64,000 nucleotides of DNA. Source: Streptomyces cynarae. GTDB taxonomy: Bacteria; Actinomycetota; Actinomycetes; Streptomycetales; Streptomycetaceae. Both the position numbers and the translations under genes were made by a program. Location of the stretch: positions 6,602,001 through 6,666,000 of the forward strand of contig NZ_CP106793.1 of NCBI RefSeq assembly GCF_025642135.1. Reading direction: 5' to 3'. Of the stretch, positions 55,568-64,000 are shown one piece after another (positions within the stretch are counted from its first letter, which is position 1; each line of letters starts with the position of its first letter). The notes beneath the pieces are model-generated. The model worked only from the letters and a program-made list of their open reading frames with translations, did no database searches and was not told where the DNA came from.

Positions 55568-56350
55568 GTGTCCGCTACGCCCGTGCTGGCGTTGCGCGGG
55601 GTCTCCAAGCGGTTCGGTGCCGTTCAGGCGCTCACCGACGTAGAGCTTGAGGTCCACGCCGGTGAGGTGGTCGCCCTGGTCGGCGACAACGGCGCCGGAA
55701 AATCCACGCTGGTCAAGACGATCGCCGGCGTGCACCCCATCGATGAGGGCGTCATCGAGTGGGAAGGCAAGACCGTCCACATCGGCAAGCCGAACGACGC
55801 CCAGAACCTGGGTATCGCGACGGTCTACCAGGACCTCGCGCTGTGCGACAACATCGACGTCGTCGGCAACCTCTACCTGGGCCGGGAGATCCGCCGCCGC
55901 GGCGTCCTGGACGAGGTGGAGATGGAGCGGCGCTCGCGCGAGCTGCTGGACCAGCTGTCCATCCGCATCCCCAGCGTCCGCATCCCGATCGCCTCGCTCT
56001 CCGGCGGTCAGCGCCAGGTCGTGGCCATCGCCCGTTCCATGCTCGGCGAGCCCAAGCTGGTGATCCTCGACGAGCCCACCGCCGCCCTCGGCGTCGAGCA
56101 GACCGCGCAGGTCCTCGACCTGGTGGAGCGGCTGCGGGAGCGCGGTCACGCCGTGATCCTCATCAGCCACAACATGGCTGACGTGAAGGCCGTCGCCGAC
56201 AAGGTGGCGGTGCTGCGTCTGGGGCGCAACAACGGCGTCTTCGAGGTCAAGACGACCTCGCAGGAAGAGATCATCTCCGCCATCACCGGCGCCACGGACA
56301 ACGCCGTGACCCGTCGTGCGGCGCGCAGCAATGGGGAGATCAAGAAGTGA
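55568..56350 (+). CDS. xylG: Xylose-type ABC transporter ATP-binding protein
   Basis: Single-domain ATPase of 260 residues. Walker A GDNGAGKST is at about residue 37, signature LSGGQRQ at about 146, Walker B LVILDEP and the H-loop SHN follow. XylG or RbsA of E. coli carry two such domains; this one has a single domain and would act as a homodimer, as is common in actinobacteria. GTG 55568 has GGAG at a normal distance. ATG 55559 overlaps the ribosome site and is less likely. It overlaps xylH by GTGA. Confidence 0.9.
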   Translation: MSATPVLALRGVSKRFGAVQALTDVELEVHAGEVVALVGDNGAGKSTLVKTIAGVHPIDEGVIEWEGKTVHIGKPNDAQNLGIATVYQDLALCDNIDVVGNLYLGREIRRRGVLDEVEMERRSRELLDQLSIRIPSVRIPIASLSGGQRQVVAIARSMLGEPKLVILDEPTAALGVEQTAQVLDLVERLRERGHAVILISHNMADVKAVADKVAVLRLGRNNGVFEVKTTSQEEIISAITGATDNAVTRRAARSNGEIKK

Positions 56351-57639
56351 GCATCGACAAGACCTCCACGCCCCCCGAGGACACCGTCGTGGAGAACCCC
56401 GAGGCGGCGGCGAAGGCGGTCACCGCCGTCGACCCCCGTCTGCTGGTGCGCGAGCAGGGCTTCGCGGGCTACGTCACCGAGTTCAAGCGGAAGATGAAGG
56501 CCGGTGACCTGGGTGCCATCCCGGTCGTCATCGGTCTGGCGATCATCTGGATCATCTTCCAGAGCCTGAACTCCAACTTCCTCACCGCCGGCAACCTCTC
56601 CGACATCTCCGTCGCCATGGTCGGCACGGGCATGATCGCCGTCGGCATCGTCTTCGTGCTGCTGCTCGGCGAGATCGACCTGTCGGTCGGCTCGGTCTCC
56701 GGTGTCGCGGGCGCCACCTTCGCCGTGCTGAACATCACCCACGGCATGAGCGAGTGGCTCGCCTTCGTGCTGGCCATCCTCACCGGCACGGTCGCCGGCG
56801 CGATCCACGGCTTCGTCTTCGCGAAGATCGGCGTGCCGGCGTTCGCGGTCACCCTGGCCGGTCTGCTGTTCTGGAACGGCTTCATGCTCCAGATCCTCGG
56901 CGACAGCGGCACGATCAACCTGAACAGCGACGGCCTCGTCGCCAAGCTGACGACGTACTACTTCTCCGACGTGGCCGCCGCCTACGGGCTCGCGCTCGCG
57001 GTGACCGTGCTGTACTTCCTCAGCTCCTACTTCGGCAACAAGCGGCGCGAGGCCGCGGGTGTGCCGTCCCGGCCGCTGAGCGAGACGATCCTGCGCACGG
57101 CGCTGCTGGCGGTCCTCTCGTTCGCCGTGGCCGTCGTCTACAACCAGTACAAGGGCCTGCCGCTCGCCGTGGTCATCTTCATCGGTGTGCTGCTCATCAC
57201 GGACTTCGTGCTGCGCCGCACCGCGTACGGCCGGAAGGTGTTCGCGCTCGGCGGCAGCGTGGAGGCGTCCCGCCGCGCCGGTATCAACGTGGCCACGGTC
57301 CGCATCTCGGTCTTCGCCGTCTCCGGCACCTTCGCCGCGATCGGCGGTCTGTTCATCGCGTCGAAGATCGCGTCCGCCAACCAGGGCGCCGGTGGCGGTG
57401 ACCTGCTGATGAACGCCATCGCCGCCGCGGTGATCGGTGGTACGTCGCTCTTCGGCGGACGTGGCCGCACGTGGAACGCGCTGCTCGGTGTGCTGGTGAT
57501 CGTCTCGATCCAGTACGGCCTCGCCCTGGAGGGCATCGCCTCGCCGGTGCAGTACATGATCACCGGTGGTGTTCTGCTCGCCACGGTCGTCATCGACGCC
57601 GTGACCCGCAAGACCCAGAAGACGGCCGGCCGCGCGTAG
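56347..57639 (+). CDS. xylH: Xylose-type ABC transporter permease
   Basis: Membrane subunit of 430 residues with about ten helices after a 55-residue hydrophilic N-terminus. The [15 protein letters not shown] and [18 protein letters not shown] motifs are hallmarks of the XylH/RbsC family. The length (about 100 more than RbsC) and the mid-protein insertion with [12 protein letters not shown] are typical of XylH. The start is coupled to xylG. A terminator follows at 57661. Confidence 0.92.
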   Translation: MSIDKTSTPPEDTVVENPEAAAKAVTAVDPRLLVREQGFAGYVTEFKRKMKAGDLGAIPVVIGLAIIWIIFQSLNSNFLTAGNLSDISVAMVGTGMIAVGIVFVLLLGEIDLSVGSVSGVAGATFAVLNITHGMSEWLAFVLAILTGTVAGAIHGFVFAKIGVPAFAVTLAGLLFWNGFMLQILGDSGTINLNSDGLVAKLTTYYFSDVAAAYGLALAVTVLYFLSSYFGNKRREAAGVPSRPLSETILRTALLAVLSFAVAVVYNQYKGLPLAVVIFIGVLLITDFVLRRTAYGRKVFALGGSVEASRRAGINVATVRISVFAVSGTFAAIGGLFIASKIASANQGAGGGDLLMNAIAAAVIGGTSLFGGRGRTWNALLGVLVIVSIQYGLALEGIASPVQYMITGGVLLATVVIDAVTRKTQKTAGRA

Positions 57640-57660
57640 CCGCAGCCGAACCTCCAGGTC

Positions 57661-57696
57661 ACTGTGCCCGGCGCCAACGGCGGTGCCGGGCACAGT
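57661..57696 (+). terminator. Terminator of the xylFGH operon
   Basis: A perfect 12-base stem (ACTGTGCCCGGC / GCCGGGCACAGT) with a 12-base loop begins 22 bases after xylH. A further copy of TGTGCCCGGC follows at about 57700. Confidence 0.8.
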
Positions 57697-57830
57697 CCTG
57701 TGCCCGGCAACGTGTTTCGGCGGACACGTCGGGGGGATCCGTGGGGCCATCGGTGATCCCTCACAGGCGGAACATTAGACTCGACAGGCCCGGCGAATGC
57801 TCGACACAGCTCTACTGCAAGGAGGCACGG

Positions 57831-59804
57831 GTGCCGCTGCTGACCCGCATCAGGGGACCGCGCGATCTGGACCGGCTCAGCCTGGAGGAGCTGGACCAGC
57901 TGGCAGAGGAGATCCGGACCTTCCTCGTCGACGCCGTCTCCAAGACCGGCGGCCACCTCGGTCCGAACCTCGGTGTGGTCGAGCTCACCATCGCCCTGCA
58001 CCGCGTCTTCGACTCCCCGAAGGACAAGGTGCTGTGGGACACCGGCCACCAGGCCTACGTCCACAAGTTGCTCACCGGCCGTCAGGACTTCTCCAAGCTG
58101 CGCAGCAAGGGCGGTCTGTCCGGCTACCCCTCGCGCGCCGAGTCCGACCACGACGTCATCGAGAACTCGCACGCCTCCACCGTCCTCGGCTGGGCCGACG
58201 GCCTGGCCAAGGCCAACCAGCTGCTCAAGCGCGACAGCCACGTCGTGGCCGTCATCGGTGACGGCGCCCTCACCGGCGGCATGGCCTGGGAGGCGCTGAA
58301 CAACATCGCCGACGCCAAGGACCGCCCGCTGGTCATCGTGGTCAACGACAACGAGCGCTCCTACGCGCCCACCATCGGCGGCCTCGCCAACCACCTGGCC
58401 ACCCTGCGCACCACCGACGGCTACGAGAAGTTCCTGGCCCGCACCAAGGAGGTCCTGGAGCGCACGCCCGTCGTCGGCAAGCCGCTCTACGAGACCCTGC
58501 ACGGGGCCAAGAAGGGCCTGAAGGACTTCATCGCCCCGCAGGGCATGTTCGAGGACCTGGGCCTGAAGTACGTCGGCCCGATCGACGGGCACGACATCGA
58601 GGCCCTGGAGTCCGCACTGGCCCGCGCCAAGCGGTTCGGCGGCCCGGTCATCGTGCACTGCCTCACCGAGAAGGGCCGCGGCTACAAGCCCGCCGAGCAG
58701 GACGAGGCCGACCGCTTCCACGGCATCGGCCCCATCCACCCCGACACCGGTCTGCCCATCAAGGCGGCCGCCGCCAGCTGGACCTCCGTCTTCGGCGACG
58801 AGATGGTCAGGCTCGGCCGGGAGCGCGACGACATCGTCGCCATCACGGCCGCGATGCTCCAGCCGGTGGGCCTGAAGAAGTTCGCGGACGCCTTCCCGAA
58901 CCGGATCTACGACGTCGGCATCGCCGAGCAGCACGGCGCGGTCTCCGCGGCCGGCCTCGCCACCGGCGGTCTGCACCCCGTCTTCGCGGTCTACGCGACC
59001 TTCCTCAACCGCGCCTTCGACCAGGTGCTCATGGACGTCGCCCTGCACAAGTGCGGTGTGACGTTCGTGCTCGACCGGGCGGGCATCACGGGCGACGACG
59101 GCGCCTCCCACAACGGCATGTGGGACATGTCGATGCTCCAGGTGGTCCCGGGCCTGAGGATCGCCGCCCCGCGCGACGCCGAGCAGCTTCGTGCCCAGCT
59201 GCGCGAGGCCGTCGACGTGGACGACGCGCCGACCGTGCTGCGCTACTCCAAGGGCGTCGTCGGCCCGGCCGTCCCCGCCGTCGGCAAGGTCGGCGGCATG
59301 GACGTGCTGCGCAAGGCAGAGGCCCCCGTGCCGGACGTCCTGCTGGTCTCCGTCGGCGCGCTCGCCCCCATGTGCCTGGAGATCGCCGACCTCCTCGACA
59401 AGCAGGGCATCTCCACCACCGTCGTCGACCCGCGCTGGGTCAAGCCCGTCGACGAGGCGCTGGCCCCGCTCGCCGAGCGGCACCGTGTCGTCGTCACCGT
59501 CGAGGACAACTCCCGCGCCGGCGGTGTGGGTTCGGCGATCGCCCAGGCGCTGCGCGACGCGGGTGTGGACGTGCCGCTGCGCGACTTCGGCGTCCCGCCG
59601 CGCTTCCTCGACCACGCCTCCCGCAAGGAGGTCCTCGCGGAGATCGGCCTGACCGCGCCGGACATCGCCCGCCAGGTCACCGGGCTGGTCTCCAAGCTTG
59701 ACGGCGGCCTCCCCCACTCTCGGCTTCGCTCGAGCGGGGGGACCCCCACCGACCGTGCGGGCGCCACGCAGGGCGTGGACTCGGTGGAGCCCGCCCGCGA
59801 CTGA
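57831..59804 (+). CDS. dxs: 1-deoxy-D-xylulose-5-phosphate synthase
   Basis: Thiamine-diphosphate enzyme of 657 residues making DXP from pyruvate and glyceraldehyde-3-phosphate, the first step of the MEP isoprenoid pathway. The ThDP motif [19 protein letters not shown] is followed by VVNDN. The central catalytic [10 protein letters not shown], the phosphate-binding [15 protein letters not shown] and the C-terminal [13 protein letters not shown] are intact. The last 35 or so residues after VSKLD are encoded by a palindromic repeat and extend past the usual end. AAGGAGG lies before the GTG at 57831. Streptomyces often have two dxs genes; this is the one near rok7B7-xyl, as I recall from S. coelicolor SCO6013. 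Confidence 0.95.
   Translation: MPLLTRIRGPRDLDRLSLEELDQLAEEIRTFLVDAVSKTGGHLGPNLGVVELTIALHRVFDSPKDKVLWDTGHQAYVHKLLTGRQDFSKLRSKGGLSGYPSRAESDHDVIENSHASTVLGWADGLAKANQLLKRDSHVVAVIGDGALTGGMAWEALNNIADAKDRPLVIVVNDNERSYAPTIGGLANHLATLRTTDGYEKFLARTKEVLERTPVVGKPLYETLHGAKKGLKDFIAPQGMFEDLGLKYVGPIDGHDIEALESALARAKRFGGPVIVHCLTEKGRGYKPAEQDEADRFHGIGPIHPDTGLPIKAAAASWTSVFGDEMVRLGRERDDIVAITAAMLQPVGLKKFADAFPNRIYDVGIAEQHGAVSAAGLATGGLHPVFAVYATFLNRAFDQVLMDVALHKCGVTFVLDRAGITGDDGASHNGMWDMSMLQVVPGLRIAAPRDAEQLRAQLREAVDVDDAPTVLRYSKGVVGPAVPAVGKVGGMDVLRKAEAPVPDVLLVSVGALAPMCLEIADLLDKQGISTTVVDPRWVKPVDEALAPLAERHRVVVTVEDNSRAGGVGSAIAQALRDAGVDVPLRDFGVPPRFLDHASRKEVLAEIGLTAPDIARQVTGLVSKLDGGLPHSRLRSSGGTPTDRAGATQGVDSVEPARD
59708..59748. 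repeat. Dispersed palindromic repeat in the 3' end of dxs
   Basis: The sequence CTCCCCCACTCTCGGCTTCG followed by CTCGAGCGGGGGGACCCCCA forms an imperfect hairpin (TCCCCC with GGGGGA). I recall near-identical copies scattered between genes in many Streptomyces genomes. Here it lies inside the dxs frame and codes for [13 protein letters not shown]. Confidence 0.6.
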
Positions 59805-59824
59805 GACGACCCGCCGCACGCGCC

Positions 59825-59866
59825 CGGGCCGGTTTCTCCATCCTTTACGGTGGCGAAACCGGCCCG
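59825..59866 (+). terminator. Terminator of dxs
   Basis: A perfect 11-base stem (CGGGCCGGTTT / AAACCGGCCCG), 20-base loop, followed by TTT, starting 20 bases after dxs. Confidence 0.85.
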
Positions 59867-59950
59867 TTTGCGTGAATCTGCCTGTGCCGGGGCACACGGA
59901 GTACGCCCCCTCTCGATCATGTCGGGGACGGCGAGCGCGGGAGGTACGCC

Positions 59951-61474
59951 ATGAGCAGGACTCTCTTCCGGACCAAGAACGTCGAGCAGTCGATCCAGGA
60001 CACCGAGGAGCCGGAGCACGCGCTCAGAAAGACCCTCTCCGCCCTCGACCTGACCGTGTTCGGCGTCGGGGTCATCATCGGCACCGGCATCTTCGTGCTC
60101 ACCGGCAAGGTCGCCAAGCAGAACGCGGGCCCCGCCGTCTCCCTGTCCTTCGTCGTGGCCGGCGTCGTCTGCGCGCTCGCCGCACTCTGCTACGCGGAGT
60201 TCGCCTCCACGGTGCCGGTCGCCGGATCCGCGTACACGTTCTCCTACGCCACGCTGGGCGAGCTGCCCGCCTGGATCATCGGCTGGGACCTGGTCCTGGA
60301 GTTCGCGCTCGGCACGGCGGTGGTCGCCGTCGGCTGGTCCGGGTACATCCGCTCCCTGATGGACAACGCGGGCTGGCACCTGCCCGCCTATCTCGGCGGA
60401 CGCGAGGGGGCGCACGGATTCGGCTTCGACATCCTCGCCGCCGCGCTCGTCCTCCTCCTCACCGCGATCCTCGTCCTCGGGATGAAGCTGTCGGCCCGGG
60501 TCACCCAACTCGTCGTCGCCATCAAGGTGGCCGTGGTGCTGATCGTGATCATCGGGGGGGCCTTCTTCGTCAAGAGCGCCAACTACAAGCCGTTCGTGCC
60601 CGAGCCGCAGGCGGTGCCGGCGGGCGGCAGCCTCAAGGCGCCGCTCATCCAGCTGATGGTGGGCTGGGCACCGTCCAACTTCGGCGTGATGGGCATCTTC
60701 ACCGCCGCGTCCGTCGTCTTCTTCGCCTTCATCGGCTTCGACATCGTGGCGACCACCGCCGAGGAGACCCGCAACCCGCAGCGCGACATGCCGCGCGGCA
60801 TCCTCGGCTCCCTGTTCATCTGCACTGCGCTGTACGTGGCGGTGTCGATCGTCGTCACCGGCATGGAGCACTACAGCAGGCTGTCCGTGGACGCCCCGCT
60901 CGCCGACGCGTTCAAGGCCATCGGGCACCCCTGGTTCGCGGGTGTGATCAGCTTCGGTGCCGCCGTCGGCCTGACCACCGTCTGTCTGATCCTGCTGCTC
61001 GGCCAGACCCGGGTCTTCTTCGCGATGAGCCGCGACGGGCTGCTGCCACGCTTCTTCTCCCGCGTCCACCCGCGCTTCAAGACCCCGCACCGGCCGACCA
61101 TCCTGCTCGGCGTGGTCATCGCCGTCGTCGCGGGCTTCACCAGCCTCAGCGAACTGGCCGAACTGGTGAACATCGGCACCCTGTTCGCATTCATCGTCGT
61201 CGCGATCGGCGTGGTCATCCTCCGCCGCACCCGCCCCGACCTGCCACGCGCCTTCCGTACCCCGCTCGTCCCCGTGGTGCCGATCCTGTCGGTGTGCGCC
61301 TCGCTGTGGCTGATGCTGAACCTGCCCGCCGAGACCTGGCTGCGGTTCGCGATCTGGCTGGTCATCGGGTTCGTCGTGTACTTCCTCTACGGCCGCTCGC
61401 ACAGCCGTGTGGGCCGTGCCGAGCAGTCCGCGGCGGGCGGGGTGAGCGGGCCGCCCGGAGGCGGCACGCGGTGA
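59951..61474 (+). CDS. APC-superfamily amino acid permease
   Basis: Membrane transporter of 507 residues with 12-14 helices. Helix 1 carries FGVGVIIGTGIFVLTGKVAK, and helix 6 and its loop carry FFAFIGFDIVATTAEETRNPQRDMP, both typical of the cationic amino acid transporter branch. QTRVFFAMSRDGLLPRFFSRVH follows helix 8. The N-terminus (VEQSIQDTEEPEHALRKTL) is the usual cytoplasmic lead. The substrate cannot be decided. It stands alone after the dxs terminator. GAGGTACGCC is the probable ribosome site. Confidence 0.88.
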   Translation: MSRTLFRTKNVEQSIQDTEEPEHALRKTLSALDLTVFGVGVIIGTGIFVLTGKVAKQNAGPAVSLSFVVAGVVCALAALCYAEFASTVPVAGSAYTFSYATLGELPAWIIGWDLVLEFALGTAVVAVGWSGYIRSLMDNAGWHLPAYLGGREGAHGFGFDILAAALVLLLTAILVLGMKLSARVTQLVVAIKVAVVLIVIIGGAFFVKSANYKPFVPEPQAVPAGGSLKAPLIQLMVGWAPSNFGVMGIFTAASVVFFAFIGFDIVATTAEETRNPQRDMPRGILGSLFICTALYVAVSIVVTGMEHYSRLSVDAPLADAFKAIGHPWFAGVISFGAAVGLTTVCLILLLGQTRVFFAMSRDGLLPRFFSRVHPRFKTPHRPTILLGVVIAVVAGFTSLSELAELVNIGTLFAFIVVAIGVVILRRTRPDLPRAFRTPLVPVVPILSVCASLWLMLNLPAETWLRFAIWLVIGFVVYFLYGRSHSRVGRAEQSAAGGVSGPPGGGTR

Positions 61475-61498
61475 AACCGCGGCGTTCCGCACGGGGAT

Positions 61499-61870
61499 TC
61501 AGCGCACCGTACGCGGGCCCGTCACGTCCGCGCCGAGAACCGTCACCCGGTGCCGTAGCTCCCGGTCCGCCGTGACGACCAGGACCGGGCGGTCCCCGGC
61601 CTCGGCGACCAGTTCGACGATACGGTCGTCGCCGCTGCCGGGGGCCGCGTCCACCCGGACGCCGGGCACGGGCTCCACGCCGCGCGCGGCACCCTCCACG
61701 ACCAGCACCAGCTCCAGCGGCCCGGGAAAGCCGGGCAGCCCGTCGGCGGCGAACGGCACGAGACGGTCCCGCAGCCGGTCGGCGGCGCCCCGCCGGTCCC
61801 GCCACCAGCCGTCGGGCACCGACCCGACGACGTTCGCGCCATCGACGATCACCAGGAGCGGGACACCCAT
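61499..61870 (-). CDS. NYN-domain (YacP-like) putative nuclease
   Basis: PIN-like protein of 123 residues. The fold opens with VPLLVIVDGANVVGSVPDGWWRDR, whose Asp is the first metal ligand. GSGDDRIVELV and VLVVTADRELRHRV add the other acidic residues in the order expected for NYN RNases. It is sometimes annotated as NTP pyrophosphohydrolase, for which I see no support. ATG 61870 begins the conserved core. It converges with the permease. Confidence 0.75.
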   Translation of the reverse strand: MGVPLLVIVDGANVVGSVPDGWWRDRRGAADRLRDRLVPFAADGLPGFPGPLELVLVVEGAARGVEPVPGVRVDAAPGSGDDRIVELVAEAGDRPVLVVTADRELRHRVTVLGADVTGPRTVR

Positions 61871-62023
61871 GCCCCCAGCGTCCCACGAGCCTGTCCGGCC
61901 GCGCGAGGGACGCCTCCTAGCAATCGGGGTCAACGGTGCTCCGCTGTACGGCTCCTGGCCGCCGGGCGCCCGGTACGGCGGATCCGGCCGGCCCCGACGC
62001 CACCGGCCTTGCGTACACGACGA

Positions 62024-62056
62024 GAAAGGGCCTCCGCCTTGCGCGGAGGCCCTTTC
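62024..62056 (-). terminator. Terminator of the fatty-acid oxidation gene
   Basis: A perfect 14-base stem (GAAAGGGCCTCCGC / GCGGAGGCCCTTTC) with a 5-base loop, 16 bases past the stop of the minus-strand gene. Confidence 0.85.
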
Positions 62057-62071
62057 ACGGTGCTGCGGCCG

Positions 62072-64000
62072 TTACGCCGGAACCGACGCCACGCCCGGCT
62101 CCAGGAACGTCTTGCCGTTCACGCGCTCCGAGACGCCCTCGCGGTCCAGGTACGGCGTGATGCCGCCCAGGTGGAAGGGCCAGCCGGCGCCCGTGATCAG
62201 GCAGAGGTCGATGTCCTGGGCCTCGGCGACGACGCCCTCCTCGAGCATGAGCCCGATCTCCTGCGCCACGGCGTCCAGGACACGGGCGCGAACCTGCTCC
62301 TCCGTCAGGACCGTGTCGCCCTGCTTCAGTAGCGCGGCGACCTCCGGGTCCAGCTCGGGCTTGCCGCTGTCGTAGACGTAGAAGCCGCGCTTGCCCGCCT
62401 TGACGACGGCGGCGAGGTTCTCGGAGACCGTGAAGCGGTCCGGGAAGGCCCGGTTGAGGGTCTCCGAGACGTGCAGGCCGATCGCAGGGCCGACCAGCTC
62501 CAGCAGGACCAGCGGGGACATCGGCAGACCCAGCGGCTCCACCGCCTTCTCCGCCACCTCGACCGGGGTGCCCTCGTCGATGACGTTCTGGATCTCGCCC
62601 ATGAAGCGGGTCAGGATGCGGTTCACGACGAACGCCGGGGCGTCCTTGACCAGAACCGCCGTCTTCTTCAGCTTCTTGGCCACCGCGAAGGCGGTCGCCA
62701 GCGAGGCGTCGTCCGTCTTCTCGCCGCGGACGATCTCGAGCAGCGGCAGCACCGCCACCGGGTTGAAGAAGTGGAAGCCGACGACCCGCTCGGGGTGCTT
62801 CAGCTTCGACGCCATCTCCGACACGGAGAGGGAGGAGGTGTTGGTCGCCAGGATCGCGTGCGCGGGCGCGACCGCCTCGACCTCCGCGAACACCTGCTGC
62901 TTGACACCCATCTCCTCGAACACGGCCTCGATGACGAAGTCCGCGTCCGAGAAGCCCTCCGCCTTGTCCAGGACGCCGGAGACCAGCGCCTTGAGGCGGT
63001 TGGCCTTGTCCTGGTTGATCCGGCCCTTGCCGAGCAGCTTGTCGATCTCGGCGTGGACGTAGCCCACGCCCTTGTCGATGCGCTCCTGGTCGATGTCCGT
63101 CAGGACGACCGGGACCTCGAGGCGGCGCAGGAAGAGCAGGGCGAGCTGCGAGGCCATCAGACCGGCGCCGACGACACCGACCTTGGTGACCGGGCGCGCC
63201 AGGCTCTTGTCGGGGGCGCCCGCCGGGCGCTTGCCGCGCTTTTGGACGAGGTTGAACGCGTAGATGCCGGCGCGCAGTTCGCCGCCCATGATCAGGTCCG
63301 CGAGGGCCTGGTCCTCGGCGTCGTAGCCCTGCTGCAGGTCGCCGTTCTTCGCGGCGGCGATGATGTCGAGGGCGCGGTAGGCGGCCGGGGCCGCGCCGTG
63401 CACCTTCCCGTCCGCGATGAAGCGGCCCTTGGCGACGGCCTGGTCCCAGGCCTCGCCGCGGTCGATGACCGGGCGCTCGATGACGATCTCGCCCTTGAGG
63501 ACGGCCGCCGTCCAGGTCAGCGACTGCTCCAGGAAGTCGGCGCCCTCGAAGAGGGCGTCGGCGATCCCGAGCTCGTAGACCTGCCGGCCCTTGAGCTGCT
63601 TGTTCTGGTTGAGGCTGTTCTCGATGATGACCGAGACGGCCTTGTCGGCGCCGATCAGGTTCGGCAGCAGCGTGCAGCCGCCCCAGCCGGGGACCAGGCC
63701 GAGGAAGACCTCGGGGAGGGAGAACGCCGGGAGGGCCGCGGACACCGTGCGGTAGGTGCAGTGCAGGCCGACCTCGACGCCGCCGCCCATCGCCGCGCCG
63801 TTGTAGTACGCGAAGGTGGGCACGGCCAGCTTCGACAGGCGCTTGAAGACCTCGTGGCCGCCCTTGCCGATGGCCAGCGCGTCCTCGTGCCGCTTCAGCA
63901 GCTCGACACCCTTGAGGTCGGCGCCGACCGCGAAGATGAACGGCTTGCCGGTGATGCCGACGCCGACGATCTCGCCGTCCGCGGCCTCCTTCTCGACCTG
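62072..64000 (-). CDS. fadB: Fatty-acid oxidation multifunctional alpha subunit (5' end outside window)
   Basis: The 642 visible residues combine a crotonase domain with a 3-hydroxyacyl-CoA dehydrogenase. Crotonase landmarks near the truncated start are GKPFIFAVGADLKG and YYNGAAMGGGVEVGL. The NAD-binding motif VGVVGAGLMASQLALLF follows, then VVGFHFFNPVAVLPLLEIVRG and the C-terminal dimerisation domain (FVVNRILTRFMGEI). It performs hydration and oxidation in beta-oxidation, with a thiolase partner not in view (probably upstream). The reading frame runs off the right edge of the window at 64000. Confidence 0.93.
   Translation of the reverse strand, partial: QVEKEAADGEIVGVGITGKPFIFAVGADLKGVELLKRHEDALAIGKGGHEVFKRLSKLAVPTFAYYNGAAMGGGVEVGLHCTYRTVSAALPAFSLPEVFLGLVPGWGGCTLLPNLIGADKAVSVIIENSLNQNKQLKGRQVYELGIADALFEGADFLEQSLTWTAAVLKGEIVIERPVIDRGEAWDQAVAKGRFIADGKVHGAAPAAYRALDIIAAAKNGDLQQGYDAEDQALADLIMGGELRAGIYAFNLVQKRGKRPAGAPDKSLARPVTKVGVVGAGLMASQLALLFLRRLEVPVVLTDIDQERIDKGVGYVHAEIDKLLGKGRINQDKANRLKALVSGVLDKAEGFSDADFVIEAVFEEMGVKQQVFAEVEAVAPAHAILATNTSSLSVSEMASKLKHPERVVGFHFFNPVAVLPLLEIVRGEKTDDASLATAFAVAKKLKKTAVLVKDAPAFVVNRILTRFMGEIQNVIDEGTPVEVAEKAVEPLGLPMSPLVLLELVGPAIGLHVSETLNRAFPDRFTVSENLAAVVKAGKRGFYVYDSGKPELDPEVAALLKQGDTVLTEEQVRARVLDAVAQEIGLMLEEGVVAEAQDIDLCLITGAGWPFHLGGITPYLDREGVSERVNGKTFLEPGVASVPA

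Overview
The window is chromosomal DNA from a Streptomyces-like actinomycete. It is GC-rich throughout, genes are packed with 4-base ATGA/GTGA overlaps, GTG starts are common, and several gene orders match what I recall of the Streptomyces coelicolor SCO59xx-SCO60xx region: arginine deiminase with ornithine carbamoyltransferase, the HTH-MurA fusion beside aconitase, and ngcEFG - rok7B7 - xylFGH - dxs. No tRNA, rRNA, CRISPR array, prophage or insertion sequence was seen.

Layout. 0-12.3 kb: metal cofactors. It holds a molybdate transporter (modABC), a molybdopterin-domain protein, a Mop/TOBE regulator, a Met/His-rich membrane protein with a YcnI copper protein, a cobalt/nickel permease under a cobalamin riboswitch, an ArsR regulator, a GT-C-like membrane protein and a three-domain assimilatory nitrate reductase broken by two frameshifts. 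12.5-16.6 kb: SepF-like protein, a P-loop ATPase with a frameshift, a MazG-like pyrophosphohydrolase, small hypotheticals and an F420-type oxidoreductase. 16.7-20.8 kb: the Hen1-Pnkp RNA repair pair, followed by tandem repeats. 21.1-25.4 kb: arcA, argF, an amino-acid permease gene with a frameshift and an anti-sigma-type ATPase. 25.7-33.2 kb: CoA-dependent breakdown of an amino- or hydroxybenzoate (hydratase, fused monooxygenase/reductase, PaaX regulator, CoA ligase, acyl-CoA dehydrogenase, Rid protein). 33.3-34.7 kb: an atypical alpha/beta hydrolase and a small secreted protein.

34.8-37.2 kb is a decayed zinc-type locus: a truncated S14 paralogue, a broken Fur/Zur gene, and an intact CooC/ParA-like ATPase with a 130-residue partner and a possible Zur box. 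37.8-44.5 kb: XRE-MurA fusion, aconitase, and a two-component system whose response regulator is reduced to a 36-codon remnant. 44.9-52.7 kb: a secreted GH92 mannosidase flanked by identical palindromes, then the ngcEFG sugar importer. 52.9-57.6 kb: the ROK regulator Rok7B7 and the xylose importer xylFGH. 57.8-64 kb: dxs, an amino-acid permease, a NYN-domain protein and a fatty-acid oxidation alpha subunit running off the edge.

Two themes stand out. First, metal and cofactor supply genes sit beside enzymes that need them. Second, disrupted genes are frequent: four 1-base frameshifts in GC-rich runs, one gene reduced to its ends and two decayed genes. Some may be sequencing errors; the internal deletions look more like real decay. 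Gene and locus names tied to S. coelicolor come from memory, not from a search.
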